From Nostoc sp. HK-01 (GTDB lineage Bacteria; Cyanobacteriota; Cyanobacteriia; Cyanobacteriales; Nostocaceae), in NCBI GenBank assembly GCA_003990705.1, contig AP018318.1, forward strand, positions 2,421,501-2,485,500: a stretch of DNA of 64,000 nt. Reading direction: 5' to 3'. Under the pieces are notes generated by a model. The model did not search any database. It was not told the DNA's origin and saw only the letters and a program-made list of their open reading frames with translations. A program made the position numbers and the translations under genes. The stretch's first letter is position 1. Each line of letters opens with the position of its first letter. Of this stretch, positions 29,822 through 39,601 are shown piece by piece.

Positions 29822-30307
29822 CTATTCTGTGAGACAATCACTAGTAATTACTGAGTAAAGGCGTAATCGGCGAATTTCTTCGCGTACATTCATCAAAATT
29901 TTACCAAGATGGTTGTTACCAGTTTTATCTGTACCACAACCCCAAAAATAATCAGTGGGAGAATTCTCAACAATCATCTCATCACCTGTGGCTAGTAAAA
30001 TTTCTCGAATATCGGTATGGGTGAGAAATTTTTTGAGTACAGCCTCGCGCATAACTTGAGTTTTGACTACATCCCAATCTAAACGGAGTGTACGTGAATT
30101 ACAGCGCCCTAAAGCAGCGGCCTCTTCTGGTGTAGCAGCAGCATGAATCACAGGTATAATTGCGGCATCTTTGCTACCGACAAACTTTTGGGCTTGATAA
30201 TAATGCTCAACTGTTGACCAATAAGTACCGTGGATTTGGATGGGATGGGAAGAAAAGTTAGAAAAACAACCGTAAGGCTGCCAAACTTTGTAAAAGTAAA
30301 TGGTCAT
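29822..30307 (-). CDS. NADAR family protein (YbiA-like)
   Basis: A 161-residue NADAR domain protein: CFSNFSSHPI at the start, WSTVEHYYQAQKF (Glu and Tyr/Gln of the active cleft), then GRCNSRTLRLDWD, VKTQVMREAVLKKF and the C-terminal DYFWGCGTDKTGNNHLGKIL. NADAR proteins cleave riboflavin-pathway intermediates with an N-glycosidic bond; others remove ADP-ribose derivatives. ATG 30307. It lies behind the oxidoreductase gene on the same strand with a gap of 233 bp. Confidence 0.93.
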   Translation of the reverse strand: MTIYFYKVWQPYGCFSNFSSHPIQIHGTYWSTVEHYYQAQKFVGSKDAAIIPVIHAAATPEEAAALGRCNSRTLRLDWDVVKTQVMREAVLKKFLTHTDIREILLATGDEMIVENSPTDYFWGCGTDKTGNNHLGKILMNVREEIRRLRLYSVITSDCLTE

Positions 30308-30540
30308 TTGAAAACTTGTATTTATATATATTCACTCTAGCGGAGTCTCTACAGCCTTCACCAATTCCCGCAGAAGTAATACAAAGGACTGACGCACACA
30401 AGTTAATTTTTGAGATTGGGTATAGGGGTGTAAGGATGTTTTACACCTACACCCTTCTCTAAAACCTAAATTTTTCGGTTTCTTACATAAGTCCCAACTA
30501 TACCCGTCGAAAAAGCCTTTCAACCCTGTTCCCTGCAATA

Positions 30541-31566
30541 TTAAATAGTAGTTAAAAAAACAGGTTGACCACCCTGATTAAGAGATGTGGTTAAAGCAGC
30601 CAAAATTTTGACTAACTCTGCACCTACCCAACCCGATGAGACAACTGGAGGTTGATTCTGGAGTATAGATTGAATAAAGCGATCGCACACTTGTTGTAAA
30701 GGTTCTCCTGGCTGTAATTCCACTACCTCTCGGCTTTGATTCACAGGGAGAAAATAATTTTCCTGACGTTCAAACTCACCATGTAATAAAGTTAACGGTG
30801 CAGCAGGAGACATTTCATCAAAGATTAAACTACCAAGACTACCCACAACGGCTAATCGTCTTTGTTTATCTGGGTTGAGCCAGCATAGGTGAATGTATGC
30901 TTGAAAGTTATTTGGGTATGTCAGCGTCACCCAAACTAAATCTGCTAAACCAGATGGGGAGTTTTCTTTAGTTTGCAACCAAACTGTTCCCGTTGCTTGC
31001 ACCTTTACAGGTATTTGACCCAACCAGTTATTAAAAATTGCAATATCATGAATCGCTAAGTCCCATAGTGCATCAACATCTTGGCGGACTGGCCCTAAAT
31101 GAGTGCGAGAAGCATAGCCATAACGTAATTCACCTAATTTACCAGCGGTTACTACTGCTTTTCCGGCTGTAACCGCTGGGTGAAATAAATAGGTATGATC
31201 AACCATCAAGATTAACTGCTGTAACTCTGCTAAATAGCAAAGTTCCTCACATTCTTTGGGGTCTAAAGTTAAAGGCTTTTCGGCTAAAACATGATATCCC
31301 TGCTGGAGAGCATCTTTGATTAAATGATAATGAGTTGTAGCTGGGGTGGCGATCGCTACTGCTGTCAAATCTGGGATTTCTTTTAAGGCTGTCCACTGAG
31401 TTGTTAATAATACGCTCTCATCCAAGTTAAATTGCTGCTTGACGGCTGTTAATCTTTCTGTATGAGGATCTACGACTGCGACTACATTAACTTGGGGATG
31501 CGCTAAAAAATTCCGCAGTAAATGTACGCCCCAACGCCCAACCCCAATAACTGCGATTTTAATCAT
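30541..31566 (-). CDS. Gfo/Idh/MocA family oxidoreductase
   Basis: A 341-residue NAD(P)-dependent oxidoreductase: Rossmann start IKIAVIGVGRWGVHLLRNF, the family signature AEKPLTLDP (Lys of the catalytic EKP motif, about residue 97) and a C-terminal beta-sheet domain with WDLAIHDIAIFNNWLG (catalytic Asp/His pair). The substrate is not predictable from sequence; family members act on sugars, inositols and similar polyols. It is a single gene. The short minus-strand frame between it and the NADAR gene has no family features. Confidence 0.9.
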   Translation of the reverse strand: MIKIAVIGVGRWGVHLLRNFLAHPQVNVVAVVDPHTERLTAVKQQFNLDESVLLTTQWTALKEIPDLTAVAIATPATTHYHLIKDALQQGYHVLAEKPLTLDPKECEELCYLAELQQLILMVDHTYLFHPAVTAGKAVVTAGKLGELRYGYASRTHLGPVRQDVDALWDLAIHDIAIFNNWLGQIPVKVQATGTVWLQTKENSPSGLADLVWVTLTYPNNFQAYIHLCWLNPDKQRRLAVVGSLGSLIFDEMSPAAPLTLLHGEFERQENYFLPVNQSREVVELQPGEPLQQVCDRFIQSILQNQPPVVSSGWVGAELVKILAALTTSLNQGGQPVFLTTI

Positions 31567-31837
31567 TGGTTAATCGTCAAAAGTCAATAGTCAATAGTCA
31601 GCGGTAAAACTGCGATCGTCAACAGTGAAGATGCCAAGTTTGTCATTACTATTGAGTTCACCTATTTATACATCAGTTTTCAGTACTTTTTAGTGAGTGT
31701 AAACTCTGAGGTTGATTTTGGGAACACTGATATTTAGCTGACTATTGAATGCTAGGTCTTATTAAATTCCTGGAACAAGCTCGTACGTAAAAATTTATCA
31801 GTTTTGGTAAATCTCAAACCAAGGCACTATCATCAAT

Positions 31838-32599
31838 ATGAAATGGATTAAGTCATCCGTACATTTTGCAGTCTTTTCAATACTGTGCTTAGATGTTCTG
31901 CCAATTTCTAGTCTCACAGTACAGGTCAAAGCTGAATCTTTATCGAAAGCAAAAGCATGGGAAATTAGCCAAGCATTTAAGCCACCAAAACGAGGAGATC
32001 CACCTCCAAGCGCAGGTGGTTCCACTCGTGGTTCTGCTTGTTTGAAAGGTAATAAAAAAATAGTTCCTTTTCTACCTCCAAATAAATTAGGTTTAACATT
32101 AGCTGAACGTCCAACATTTTTCTGGTTTGTCCCCCAATCTTCAGTCAAAACAGCCAAGTTTATTGTCTTAACTGACAAAGATGAAAACTCTATATATGAA
32201 ACAACGTTAACCCTACCAAATAAACCTGGAATTATTAGTTTTACACTCCCTAATACTGCCCCAGAACTAACAGTTGGTAAAACTTATCATTGGTATTTGA
32301 CAGTTGTTTGCAACTCTCAAGATTCCAGTACAAATCCTTGGGTAGATGGTTGGGTAGAACGAACTGAAGCAGAAGCTTCATTGTCAGCCGCATTAGCTAA
32401 GGCGCAACCTCGGAAGTTACCTAGTATTTATGCAGATGCTGGGATTTGGTATGAAGCACTAGCTACTTCAGCACAATTACGCCGCACTGATCCGAAAAAT
32501 TGGCGAGTCAGAATGGATTGGTGGACATTATTGAAATCAGTCAAGTTAACTGCACTGGCCTCTGAGCAATTTATTGATTGTTGTACAAGTGAAAAATGA
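31838..32599 (+). CDS. DUF928 domain protein, exported
   Basis: A 253-residue protein with a signal peptide (about 1-32, basic KWIKSS followed by a hydrophobic core and ending VKAES). The DUF928 domain follows: FKPPKRGDPPPSAGGSTRG, the LAERPTFFWFVP strand, YHWYLTVVC and WVDGWVER. DUF928 genes in cyanobacteria typically sit just before a CHASE2-domain protein, as here (cyclase at 32690), so a shared role in envelope sensing is plausible but not shown. ATG 31838. A perfect terminator-like stem separates the two genes. Confidence 0.88.
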   Translation: MKWIKSSVHFAVFSILCLDVLPISSLTVQVKAESLSKAKAWEISQAFKPPKRGDPPPSAGGSTRGSACLKGNKKIVPFLPPNKLGLTLAERPTFFWFVPQSSVKTAKFIVLTDKDENSIYETTLTLPNKPGIISFTLPNTAPELTVGKTYHWYLTVVCNSQDSSTNPWVDGWVERTEAEASLSAALAKAQPRKLPSIYADAGIWYEALATSAQLRRTDPKNWRVRMDWWTLLKSVKLTALASEQFIDCCTSEK

Positions 32600-32622
32600 G
32601 TAGCAAATAGAATTAAAAATAC

Positions 32623-32676
32623 AAAAGGCAAAAGTAAAAACATTAACATCTTTTGCCTTTTTATTTTTTATTTTTT
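32623..32676 (+). terminator. Terminator built from two inverted copies of the aaaaggcaaaag repeat
   Basis: A perfect 12-bp stem, aaaaggcaaaag (32623-32634) and its reverse complement (32650-32661), is followed by a T-rich run. It lies 24 bp after the DUF928 stop and before the cyclase start, so the cyclase probably has its own promoter or depends on readthrough. Confidence 0.65.
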
Positions 32677-32689
32677 ACTTTGAAAATCT

Positions 32690-34921
32690 ATGATGTGGTC
32701 AAAACTTAAGTCGCAAATTTGGCAATGGCGGGGTGTTTTATTTGCTGTTCCTAGCGTGACAGCCTTAGTAATTGGATTGCGGTTAATGGGATGGTTGCAA
32801 CTGTTGGAATTAGTTACATTAGATCATTTTTTTCAGATGCGTCTATCAGAACCAGTTGATAGCCGCATTGTAATAGTTGAAATTAATGAAGCAGATATTC
32901 GCCAGCAAACGCAGTGGCCGATGACAGATGCAGCTTTGGCTAGTGTATTAGAGCAAATTAAGCAACAAAAACCAAGGGCGATCGGTTTAGATATTTATCG
33001 TGATTTACCTGTTAATCCTGGGCATCAAGCTTTAGTTAAAGTCTTGGCTTCTACGCCTAACATTATTGGAGTACAGAAAGTCTCTGATACTATTGATAGT
33101 TCTGCTGTGAATGCGTCTCCAGTATTGAAGCAACGCAATCAAATTGGCTCAAATGATTTGCCTATAGATGGGGATGGCAGAATTAGAAGAGGATTACTCT
33201 ACGTTAATTTAAAAAATGACGAAGTTCTCGAAAGCTTTGCTTTGAAATTGGCTTTACTGTATTTAAAATCAGAAGGGGTTACAGAGAAACCATCGGCAAA
33301 TAACCCTAATTATTTGCAGCTAGGTAAAGGTATTTTCCCAATTTTTGAAGGTAATGATGGCGGCTATGTCAACGCTAACGCTGGTAGTTATCAAATATTG
33401 ATCAATTACCGAGGACGAATACAACAGTTTACAAAAATCTCTTTGAAACAACTCCAAGAAAATCGCATTCCGCCAGACTTGATGCGCGACAAGGTGGTAC
33501 TAATTGGGGCAACGGCGGAAAGTTTAAAAGATTTATTTTATACGCCTTATACTAGTTTCTTTGCTGGCTCCGAACGTATGGCTGGTGTAACTATTCATGC
33601 AAATTTGGTTAGTCAAATTTTGAGTGCAGCTATAGATAATCGTCAACAGATCCACAGTTTACCTGACTATTTAGAATATCTGTGGATTTTGAGTTGGTCG
33701 ATCGCCGGCGCAACTTTATGCTGGATACAACGCCACAGCATTCATCAAAAAATCCGCTTGCCGATTAATGTGGTGTTAACGAGTGGTACTTTAGTTGGCA
33801 GTAGTTTTGTCGCTTTTTTAGCTGGTTGGTGGATTCCAGTTGTCCCGTCATTTTTGGCTTTAGCAGGTTCAGCGATCGCAGTTACCCAATACATTGCGGA
33901 AAGCGCGACAGGTATGCGGAAAACTTTTGGCCGCTATCTCACAGATGAGGTAGTTGCTAATTTACTTGAAAATCCTACTGGTTTAAAAATCGGTGGCGAT
34001 CGCCGCAAAGTCACGCTGCTATTTTCTGATTTACGTGGTTTCTCGGCGATGTCGGAACAATTGTCACCAGAACAAGTTGTGACAATTCTTAATTTTTACC
34101 TAGGAACGATGACTGAGGTAATTAATCAGTACAAAGGTACGATTAATGAGTTTATGGGTGACGGTATCTTTGTCATCTTCGGTGCGCCGATTCATCGTCC
34201 TGATGATTCCGAAAGAGCGATCGCTTGTGCTGTGGCTATGCAATTAGCGATGCAGCAAGTTAATGAACACAATAAAAAAATTAATCTTCCTATCCTAGAA
34301 ATGGGAATTGGAATTAATACAGGTGAGGTGGTTGCGGGAAATATTGGTTCCCAAAAACGCGCTCAATATACAGTGATTGGTAGCCATGTTAACTTGGCTT
34401 CCCGTGTAGAAACTTATACAGTCGGTGGACAAGTGTTAATTTCGGAAAATACCCTCCAAGATGCTCACATCAAACTGCATATTGGCAGTCAAATGCAAAT
34501 CCAGCCAAAAGGCATCAGAGAACCGATTACTATTTACGAAGTTTGCGGCGTTGGTGGTCAATATAACTTGTTCTTACCTAATGATGATGTCGGAATGGTG
34601 ACACCCAATCAGCCGATTTTAATAGAGTATACAGTTTTACAGGGTAAACAAGCAGTTGGCACAGTCTTTCAAGGTGAATTGATTAGCCTTTCGGAAAAAG
34701 TTGCCCAAATGCGATCGCTAAATTCCTTAGAAATTTTAAACAACCTCAAACTTAAATTACTCAATACCGAACTCAGCACTGAAGAATTTATTTACGCTAA
34801 GGTGATGAAAAAATCTGATGTTGACGAACACACTGTAACGATTCGGTTTACATCTGTACCACCAAAGGCGATCGCCATTTTGGAGTCAATAGTCAATAGT
34901 CAAAAGTTTCATAATTCATAA
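32690..34921 (+). CDS. CHASE2-domain adenylate/guanylate cyclase
   Basis: A 743-residue membrane sensor cyclase: an N-terminal membrane segment, a CHASE2 domain (about 35-320, DSRIVIVEINEADIR and RPRAIGLDIYRD-like phrase), three membrane segments (about 335-410) and a class III cyclase domain (about 440-620) with KVTLLFSDLRGFSAMSEQL (metal Asp) and a last extension of about 110 residues. In the purine-selecting positions it has Glu in NEFMGDG where adenylate cyclases have Lys, and Thr in YTVIG where guanylate cyclases often have Cys/Ser, so cAMP or cGMP cannot be chosen from sequence. The protein end (NSQKFHNS) runs into a 7-bp repeat. Confidence 0.92.
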   Translation: MMWSKLKSQIWQWRGVLFAVPSVTALVIGLRLMGWLQLLELVTLDHFFQMRLSEPVDSRIVIVEINEADIRQQTQWPMTDAALASVLEQIKQQKPRAIGLDIYRDLPVNPGHQALVKVLASTPNIIGVQKVSDTIDSSAVNASPVLKQRNQIGSNDLPIDGDGRIRRGLLYVNLKNDEVLESFALKLALLYLKSEGVTEKPSANNPNYLQLGKGIFPIFEGNDGGYVNANAGSYQILINYRGRIQQFTKISLKQLQENRIPPDLMRDKVVLIGATAESLKDLFYTPYTSFFAGSERMAGVTIHANLVSQILSAAIDNRQQIHSLPDYLEYLWILSWSIAGATLCWIQRHSIHQKIRLPINVVLTSGTLVGSSFVAFLAGWWIPVVPSFLALAGSAIAVTQYIAESATGMRKTFGRYLTDEVVANLLENPTGLKIGGDRRKVTLLFSDLRGFSAMSEQLSPEQVVTILNFYLGTMTEVINQYKGTINEFMGDGIFVIFGAPIHRPDDSERAIACAVAMQLAMQQVNEHNKKINLPILEMGIGINTGEVVAGNIGSQKRAQYTVIGSHVNLASRVETYTVGGQVLISENTLQDAHIKLHIGSQMQIQPKGIREPITIYEVCGVGGQYNLFLPNDDVGMVTPNQPILIEYTVLQGKQAVGTVFQGELISLSEKVAQMRSLNSLEILNNLKLKLLNTELSTEEFIYAKVMKKSDVDEHTVTIRFTSVPPKAIAILESIVNSQKFHNS

Positions 34922-34984
34922 TTCAGACTTCAGACTTTCTCGATATTATAGAAAAGTAGACAAAACTTAAAAAATATTCATCAA

Positions 34985-36388
34985 ATGCTCATTGACTCCT
35001 CTGGCTTGTCCAAGGTCAAAGACTCAGTAAAAGAAAAAATCTTCTTCGGCCATGAACCCAGTGCCGAGTTAATTGCTATTCTTAGCGTCTACTTTGTCCA
35101 AGGAATTTTAGGGTTGGCGCGTTTAGCTGTTAGCTTTTTCTTAAAAGATGAATTATTGCTGAGTCCGGCTGAGGTATCGGCAATGTTGGGAGTTGTCGCT
35201 ATACCTTGGATGATTAAGCCGCTATTTGGCTTTATGTCTGATGGCTTACCCATTTTTGGTTATCGTCGCCGTCCCTACCTGATATTGTCAGGGATACTTG
35301 GAGCTATTGCTTGGGTGAGTATGGCCACAATAGTTCATAGTAGCTGGGCAGCAACAATGGCGATCGCCCTCAGTTCTCTAGCTATAGCTGTTAGCGATGT
35401 CATCGTTGATTCCCTAGTCGTAGAACGAGCCAGAGTAGAATCTCAAGCCGATGCAGGCTCACTACAATCTCTCTGCTGGGGTGCAACTGCATTTGGAGGT
35501 TTAGTCACAGCATATTTTAGCGGGTTGCTGCTTGAGCATTTCACTACCCGCACAATATTTTTAATTACCGCTACCTTTCCCCTCATTGTTTCAGGAGTCG
35601 CTTGGTTAATTGCTGAGTCTCCTGTTAATAAAGATACTAACGATCCTCATAACGCCAACTCCCTGAGTATTAAGCATCAACTCACCCAGCTACGCCAAGC
35701 AGTCAGCCAAAAAACAATATGGCTACCAGCCGCCTTCGTCTTCATTTTGCAAGCTACCCCAACTGCTGAATCAGCCTTTTTCTACTTCAGCACCAACGAA
35801 CTCCACTTTGAACCAGAATTTTTAGGGCGAGTCCGCCTAGTAACCAGTCTCGCCTCTTTATGTGGCATTTGGATTTTTCAACGTTTTTTGAAAAGCGTGC
35901 CATTCCGCGTCATTTTTGGCTGGAGTACTGTTATTTCCGCAGTGTTAGGCATGACAATGCTGCTTTTGGTAACTCACACTAACCGTACTTTGGGTATAGA
36001 TGACCGCTGGTTTAGTTTAGGAGACAGCCTCATCCTCACCGTCATGGGACAAATCGCCTATATGCCAGTATTGGTATTAGCCGCTAGACTTTGCCCCCCT
36101 GGAGTAGAAGCAACTTTATTCGCCTTATTAATGTCAGTCTTCAATTTAGCAGGTATGGTTTCTTATGAAGTTGGAGCCATCATCATGCACTGGCTAGGAA
36201 TCACCGAGAGTAACTTTGACTCACTGTGGATTTTGGTAATTATCACGAACCTCAGCACCTTATTACCCCTAGCATTTCTCCAATGGCTACCAAAAGACGA
36301 CACGCAAACCGAAGCATTACCAACTCACAGCGAACCATTCATCCAAAATTTAATACTCCAAGAACAAGAATCACAAGTTGTTGAATAA
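34985..36388 (+). CDS. BT1-family (folate/biopterin) MFS transporter
   Basis: A 467-residue polytopic protein with about 12 membrane segments. The N-terminal part has YFVQGILGLARLAVSFFL, the conserved PWMIKPLFGFMSDG and FGYRRRPYL, and later SDVIVDSLVVERAR, which are the BT1-family marks seen in the folate transporters of plastids and Synechocystis. It probably carries folates or pterins across the plasma membrane. ATG 34985; the carotenoid oxygenase follows after 39 bp on the same strand and may share its transcript. Confidence 0.92.
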   Translation: MLIDSSGLSKVKDSVKEKIFFGHEPSAELIAILSVYFVQGILGLARLAVSFFLKDELLLSPAEVSAMLGVVAIPWMIKPLFGFMSDGLPIFGYRRRPYLILSGILGAIAWVSMATIVHSSWAATMAIALSSLAIAVSDVIVDSLVVERARVESQADAGSLQSLCWGATAFGGLVTAYFSGLLLEHFTTRTIFLITATFPLIVSGVAWLIAESPVNKDTNDPHNANSLSIKHQLTQLRQAVSQKTIWLPAAFVFILQATPTAESAFFYFSTNELHFEPEFLGRVRLVTSLASLCGIWIFQRFLKSVPFRVIFGWSTVISAVLGMTMLLLVTHTNRTLGIDDRWFSLGDSLILTVMGQIAYMPVLVLAARLCPPGVEATLFALLMSVFNLAGMVSYEVGAIIMHWLGITESNFDSLWILVIITNLSTLLPLAFLQWLPKDDTQTEALPTHSEPFIQNLILQEQESQVVE

Positions 36389-36427
36389 AAATCTCTTTGC
36401 GTCTTTGCGCGACATCAATCCTAGACT

Positions 36428-37933
36428 ATGCAGAATTTAACAAACCAACAGACATCAACCATTAATAAATCCTACAGTTCTGAAGATTGGCAGGGAGCCT
36501 ATCAATCTATCACCCAAGAATATGACTATTGGATTGATGACATAGAAGGACAAATCCCGCCTGAACTGCAAGGTACCCTCTTGAGAAATGGCCCTGGACT
36601 GTTGGATGTGAATGGACAACGCATTCATCACCCCATTGATGGCGATGGAATGATTAGCCGCATCACCTTTACTGATGGTCGCGCTCATTTCCGCAATCGT
36701 TTTGTTCAGACTGAAGACTATTTAGCGGAACAAAAAGCGGGAAAAATTCTTTATCGCGGTGCTTTTGGCACTCAAAAGCCAGGTGGTTGGTTAGCTAATA
36801 TCTTCGATTTAAAAATCAAAAATCCTGCTAACACCAGCGTTATTTATTGGGGAGAAAAACTTTTAGCACTGTGGGAAGGGAAAGAACCTTATCTTCTTGA
36901 CCCCTACACACTAGAAACCTTGGGGAAAGAATATTTTCACGGTTTTTTGTCAGAGGGTCAACCTTTTAGTGCCCATCCCCGAATTGACCCCAGTAGCTAT
37001 CAAGATGGCGGCGCACCTTGTCTGGTGAATTTTTCCAGCAACCCAGGATTATCTACCAAAATTAGTATTTTTGAACTTGACCAAACAGGTAAGGCGCTCA
37101 GAAATCATGACTATATTATTCCTGGTTTCTGCTTTATCCACGATTTTGTCATTACCCCTAATTACTACATCTTCTTTCAAAATCCTGTCACCTTTAATCC
37201 CATATTGTTCAGCTTGGGAATCAGCAGTGCAGCAGAAAGTATCAAGTTTCAGCCCAACAAGCCTACGCGCATTTTAGTCATACCCCGCGCTTCCCAAGAA
37301 GGACAACAAAATATCCAAATTTTAGAAACTCAGGCGGGCTTTATTTTCCATCATGCAAATGCTTTTGAGGTGGGAAATGAAGTGTTTATTGATACGATTT
37401 GCTATGATAATTTTCCTGAATTAGAGCCTGCAAGCGATTTTCGCCAGATTGATTTTGATCAGTTTCCATCGGGTAATATTTGGCGGTTTCACCTGAATCT
37501 CGATCATCAAACGGTGCAACGGAAATTGATCACACAAAAAAGTTGTGAGTTTCCTAGCGTCAATCCCAACCAAGTTGGACGTTATTATCGGTATTTATAT
37601 GTAGCTGCGGCTCATGCAGAGACGGGAAATGCTCCAGCACAAGCCATTCTCAAACTTGATTTAGAAACGGGAGAACAACAACTTTGGAGCGACGCACCCC
37701 GTGGTTTTGTAGGTGAGCCAATTTTTGTTCCACGCCCTGGTGCTGAAAAAGAAGACGATGGCTGGATACTAACTTTAGTTTACGATGCAGCCTATCACCG
37801 TTCAGATGTGGTGATTTTAGATGCCAGTAATTTAGCCAAAGGTGCGATCGCTCGCCTACACCTAAAACATCATATCCCTTATGGATTTCATGGTACTTTC
37901 ACTTCCGAGATATTTTGTCCAATTGATCCCTAA
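36428..37933 (+). CDS. Carotenoid oxygenase (RPE65/CCD family)
   Basis: A 501-residue carotenoid cleavage oxygenase. The four histidines that hold the iron appear in SAHPRIDP, FIHDFVIT, FHHANAFE and YGFHGTF, spaced as in the seven-blade propeller family. The N-terminus carries EGQIPPELQGTLLRNGPGL and the DGDGM signature. Related Nostoc enzymes (NSC types) cleave carotenoids or apocarotenoids; the substrate cannot be told from sequence. The gene lies just behind the BT1 transporter and ends with a strong terminator. Confidence 0.93.
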   Translation: MQNLTNQQTSTINKSYSSEDWQGAYQSITQEYDYWIDDIEGQIPPELQGTLLRNGPGLLDVNGQRIHHPIDGDGMISRITFTDGRAHFRNRFVQTEDYLAEQKAGKILYRGAFGTQKPGGWLANIFDLKIKNPANTSVIYWGEKLLALWEGKEPYLLDPYTLETLGKEYFHGFLSEGQPFSAHPRIDPSSYQDGGAPCLVNFSSNPGLSTKISIFELDQTGKALRNHDYIIPGFCFIHDFVITPNYYIFFQNPVTFNPILFSLGISSAAESIKFQPNKPTRILVIPRASQEGQQNIQILETQAGFIFHHANAFEVGNEVFIDTICYDNFPELEPASDFRQIDFDQFPSGNIWRFHLNLDHQTVQRKLITQKSCEFPSVNPNQVGRYYRYLYVAAAHAETGNAPAQAILKLDLETGEQQLWSDAPRGFVGEPIFVPRPGAEKEDDGWILTLVYDAAYHRSDVVILDASNLAKGAIARLHLKHHIPYGFHGTFTSEIFCPIDP

Positions 37934-37963
37934 TGTATAGATATTGATTTTTCACTGTTTATC

Positions 37964-37996
37964 AACCACAGTTCATCTCAACTGTGGTTTTTTTAA
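37964..37996 (+). terminator. Rho-independent terminator of the carotenoid oxygenase gene
   Basis: Nine-base-pair perfect stem (aaccacagt / actgtggtt), eight-base loop, then a run of T to 37994. It starts 30 bp after the stop codon. Confidence 0.85.
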
Positions 37997-38112
37997 ATAA
38001 AATACAAAATTGTAACAAAAACTACAGAAATTAATTATTTTTTGAGCATAGAGGATAAGCTAGGCATATATGTATCCGGTTCGCAAAGATACCGCGATTA
38101 GGAGAAACTTTT

Positions 38113-39402
38113 ATGATTGCCACACCAACAATGCCGCTGGAAGCTGCTACCCCAGCCCATATATGCCCTTTTGATCAAGCTTGTAGCTACTTAGAAGCTG
38201 CGGCCAAAGAATTAAGGTTAGACCAAGGTGTATTGGAAATTCTCAGCCACCCGCGCAAGGTGGTGACAGTTTCCATTCCCGTGAAGTTAGATAATGGTGA
38301 AATACGCGTATTAGCCGGACATCGGGTACAACACTCGGATATTTTAGGCCCCTACAAAGGCGGAATTCGTTATCATCCGGCGGTCACACTGCGAGAAGTT
38401 TCCGCACTCGCAATGTTGATGACTTGGAAATGTGCGTTGTTGGGTATTCCTTATGGTGGTGCAAAGGGAGGGATTGCGATCGCCCCGGAAAATTATAGTG
38501 TGGGAGAATTAGAACGCATTACCCGTCGTTACACCAGCGAATTAATTAAAGATATCGGCCCTTCCGTAGACATCCCTGCGCCAGATATGGGTACTTCTGC
38601 CCGTGAAATGGCTTGGATGATGGATACTTATTCAGTCAATATGGGTCATGCTGTACCAGGAGTTGTGACTGGTAAACCGCTTTCCGTTGGTGGTTCTCTC
38701 GGTAGGGAAAAAGCCACCGGACGCGGGACGATGATTATTGTACGGGAAGCTTTAGCCGACCAAGGCAGAACTTTAGCAGGAATACGAGTTGTTATTCAAG
38801 GTTTTGGTAATGTTGGTGGTGCAGCAGCGGAATTACTATACGCAGCAGGAGCGAAAGTCATAGCTGTTTCCACAGCTACAGGCGGAGTATATGCTGCTGA
38901 TGGGTTGGATATTCCCGCATTAAAAGCTTACGCCGCCGAAAATCATCACAATCTGCTTAATTTCCCCCACACTAGAGCCATTAGCAATGCCGAATTACTG
39001 ACTTTGCCTTGCGATGTCTTGATTCCGGCTGCTTTAGAAAACCAAATTACGGCAGAGAATGTTGATCAAGTACAGGCGCAAATTATTGCCGAAGCCGCTA
39101 ACGGCCCTGTAACCTTGGAAGCCAACAGAGTGCTTGAAGCGCGGGGTGTCACGGTACTACCTGACATTTTGGCAAATGCTGGGGGTGTGGTGGTGAGTTA
39201 TCTCGAATGGGTGCAAGGTTTATCTTACTTATTCTGGGATGAAGAACGAGTCAACCGCGAAATGGAACATTTGATGGTGCAAGCTTACCGTCAAGTTATT
39301 CAGCAGTCTCAAATGCGACAAGTTCCCCTGCGGTTAGCAGCTTACACCTTGGGTGTAGGAAGAGTAGCACAGGCATTAAGCGATCGCGGTCTTTATCCTT
39401 GA
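38113..39402 (+). CDS. gdhA: Glutamate dehydrogenase (Glu/Leu/Phe/Val dehydrogenase family)
   Basis: A 429-residue dehydrogenase. The catalytic lysines lie in GPYKGGIRYHP and MTWKCALLGIPYGGAKGG, followed by APDMGTSAREMAWMMDTY and the Rossmann motif VIQGFGNVGGAAAELLY. Length, the N-terminal dimerisation part and the C-terminal NAGGVVVSYLEWVQ fit a hexameric glutamate dehydrogenase. It links 2-oxoglutarate and ammonium with glutamate. Codon use is normal, ATG 38113 has an upstream aggagaaac ribosome site. Confidence 0.93.
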   Translation: MIATPTMPLEAATPAHICPFDQACSYLEAAAKELRLDQGVLEILSHPRKVVTVSIPVKLDNGEIRVLAGHRVQHSDILGPYKGGIRYHPAVTLREVSALAMLMTWKCALLGIPYGGAKGGIAIAPENYSVGELERITRRYTSELIKDIGPSVDIPAPDMGTSAREMAWMMDTYSVNMGHAVPGVVTGKPLSVGGSLGREKATGRGTMIIVREALADQGRTLAGIRVVIQGFGNVGGAAAELLYAAGAKVIAVSTATGGVYAADGLDIPALKAYAAENHHNLLNFPHTRAISNAELLTLPCDVLIPAALENQITAENVDQVQAQIIAEAANGPVTLEANRVLEARGVTVLPDILANAGGVVVSYLEWVQGLSYLFWDEERVNREMEHLMVQAYRQVIQQSQMRQVPLRLAAYTLGVGRVAQALSDRGLYP

Positions 39403-39414
39403 TAATCTGACAAA

Positions 39415-39455
39415 GTAGAGATGTTGCCATGCAACGTCTCTACAAAATCTATTTT
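39415..39455 (+). terminator. Hairpin terminator behind gdhA
   Basis: Thirteen-base stem (gtagagatgttgc / gcaacgtctctac with one G-T pair), loop of three, followed by aaaatctatttttatt. The gtagagacgtt core is a palindrome that recurs behind serS, so it is also a dispersed repeat. Confidence 0.7.
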
Positions 39456-39601
39456 TATTTGCATCGGCAATCCACAACTGTGCAAATTTGCTCTTTGACA
39501 GATTTTTCCAGTTTCAGCCAGCCAAAAATCATATATGCTGAATTTTTGTATGTTAACTGTATTGATCAAGAAGATTCTAGGCTAAAAACTGAGAAAAATC
39601 T

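Noticed and set aside
31798-32178. 126-aa minus-strand frame
   Set aside because: It is antisense to the signal peptide and first part of the DUF928 gene, which is well supported.
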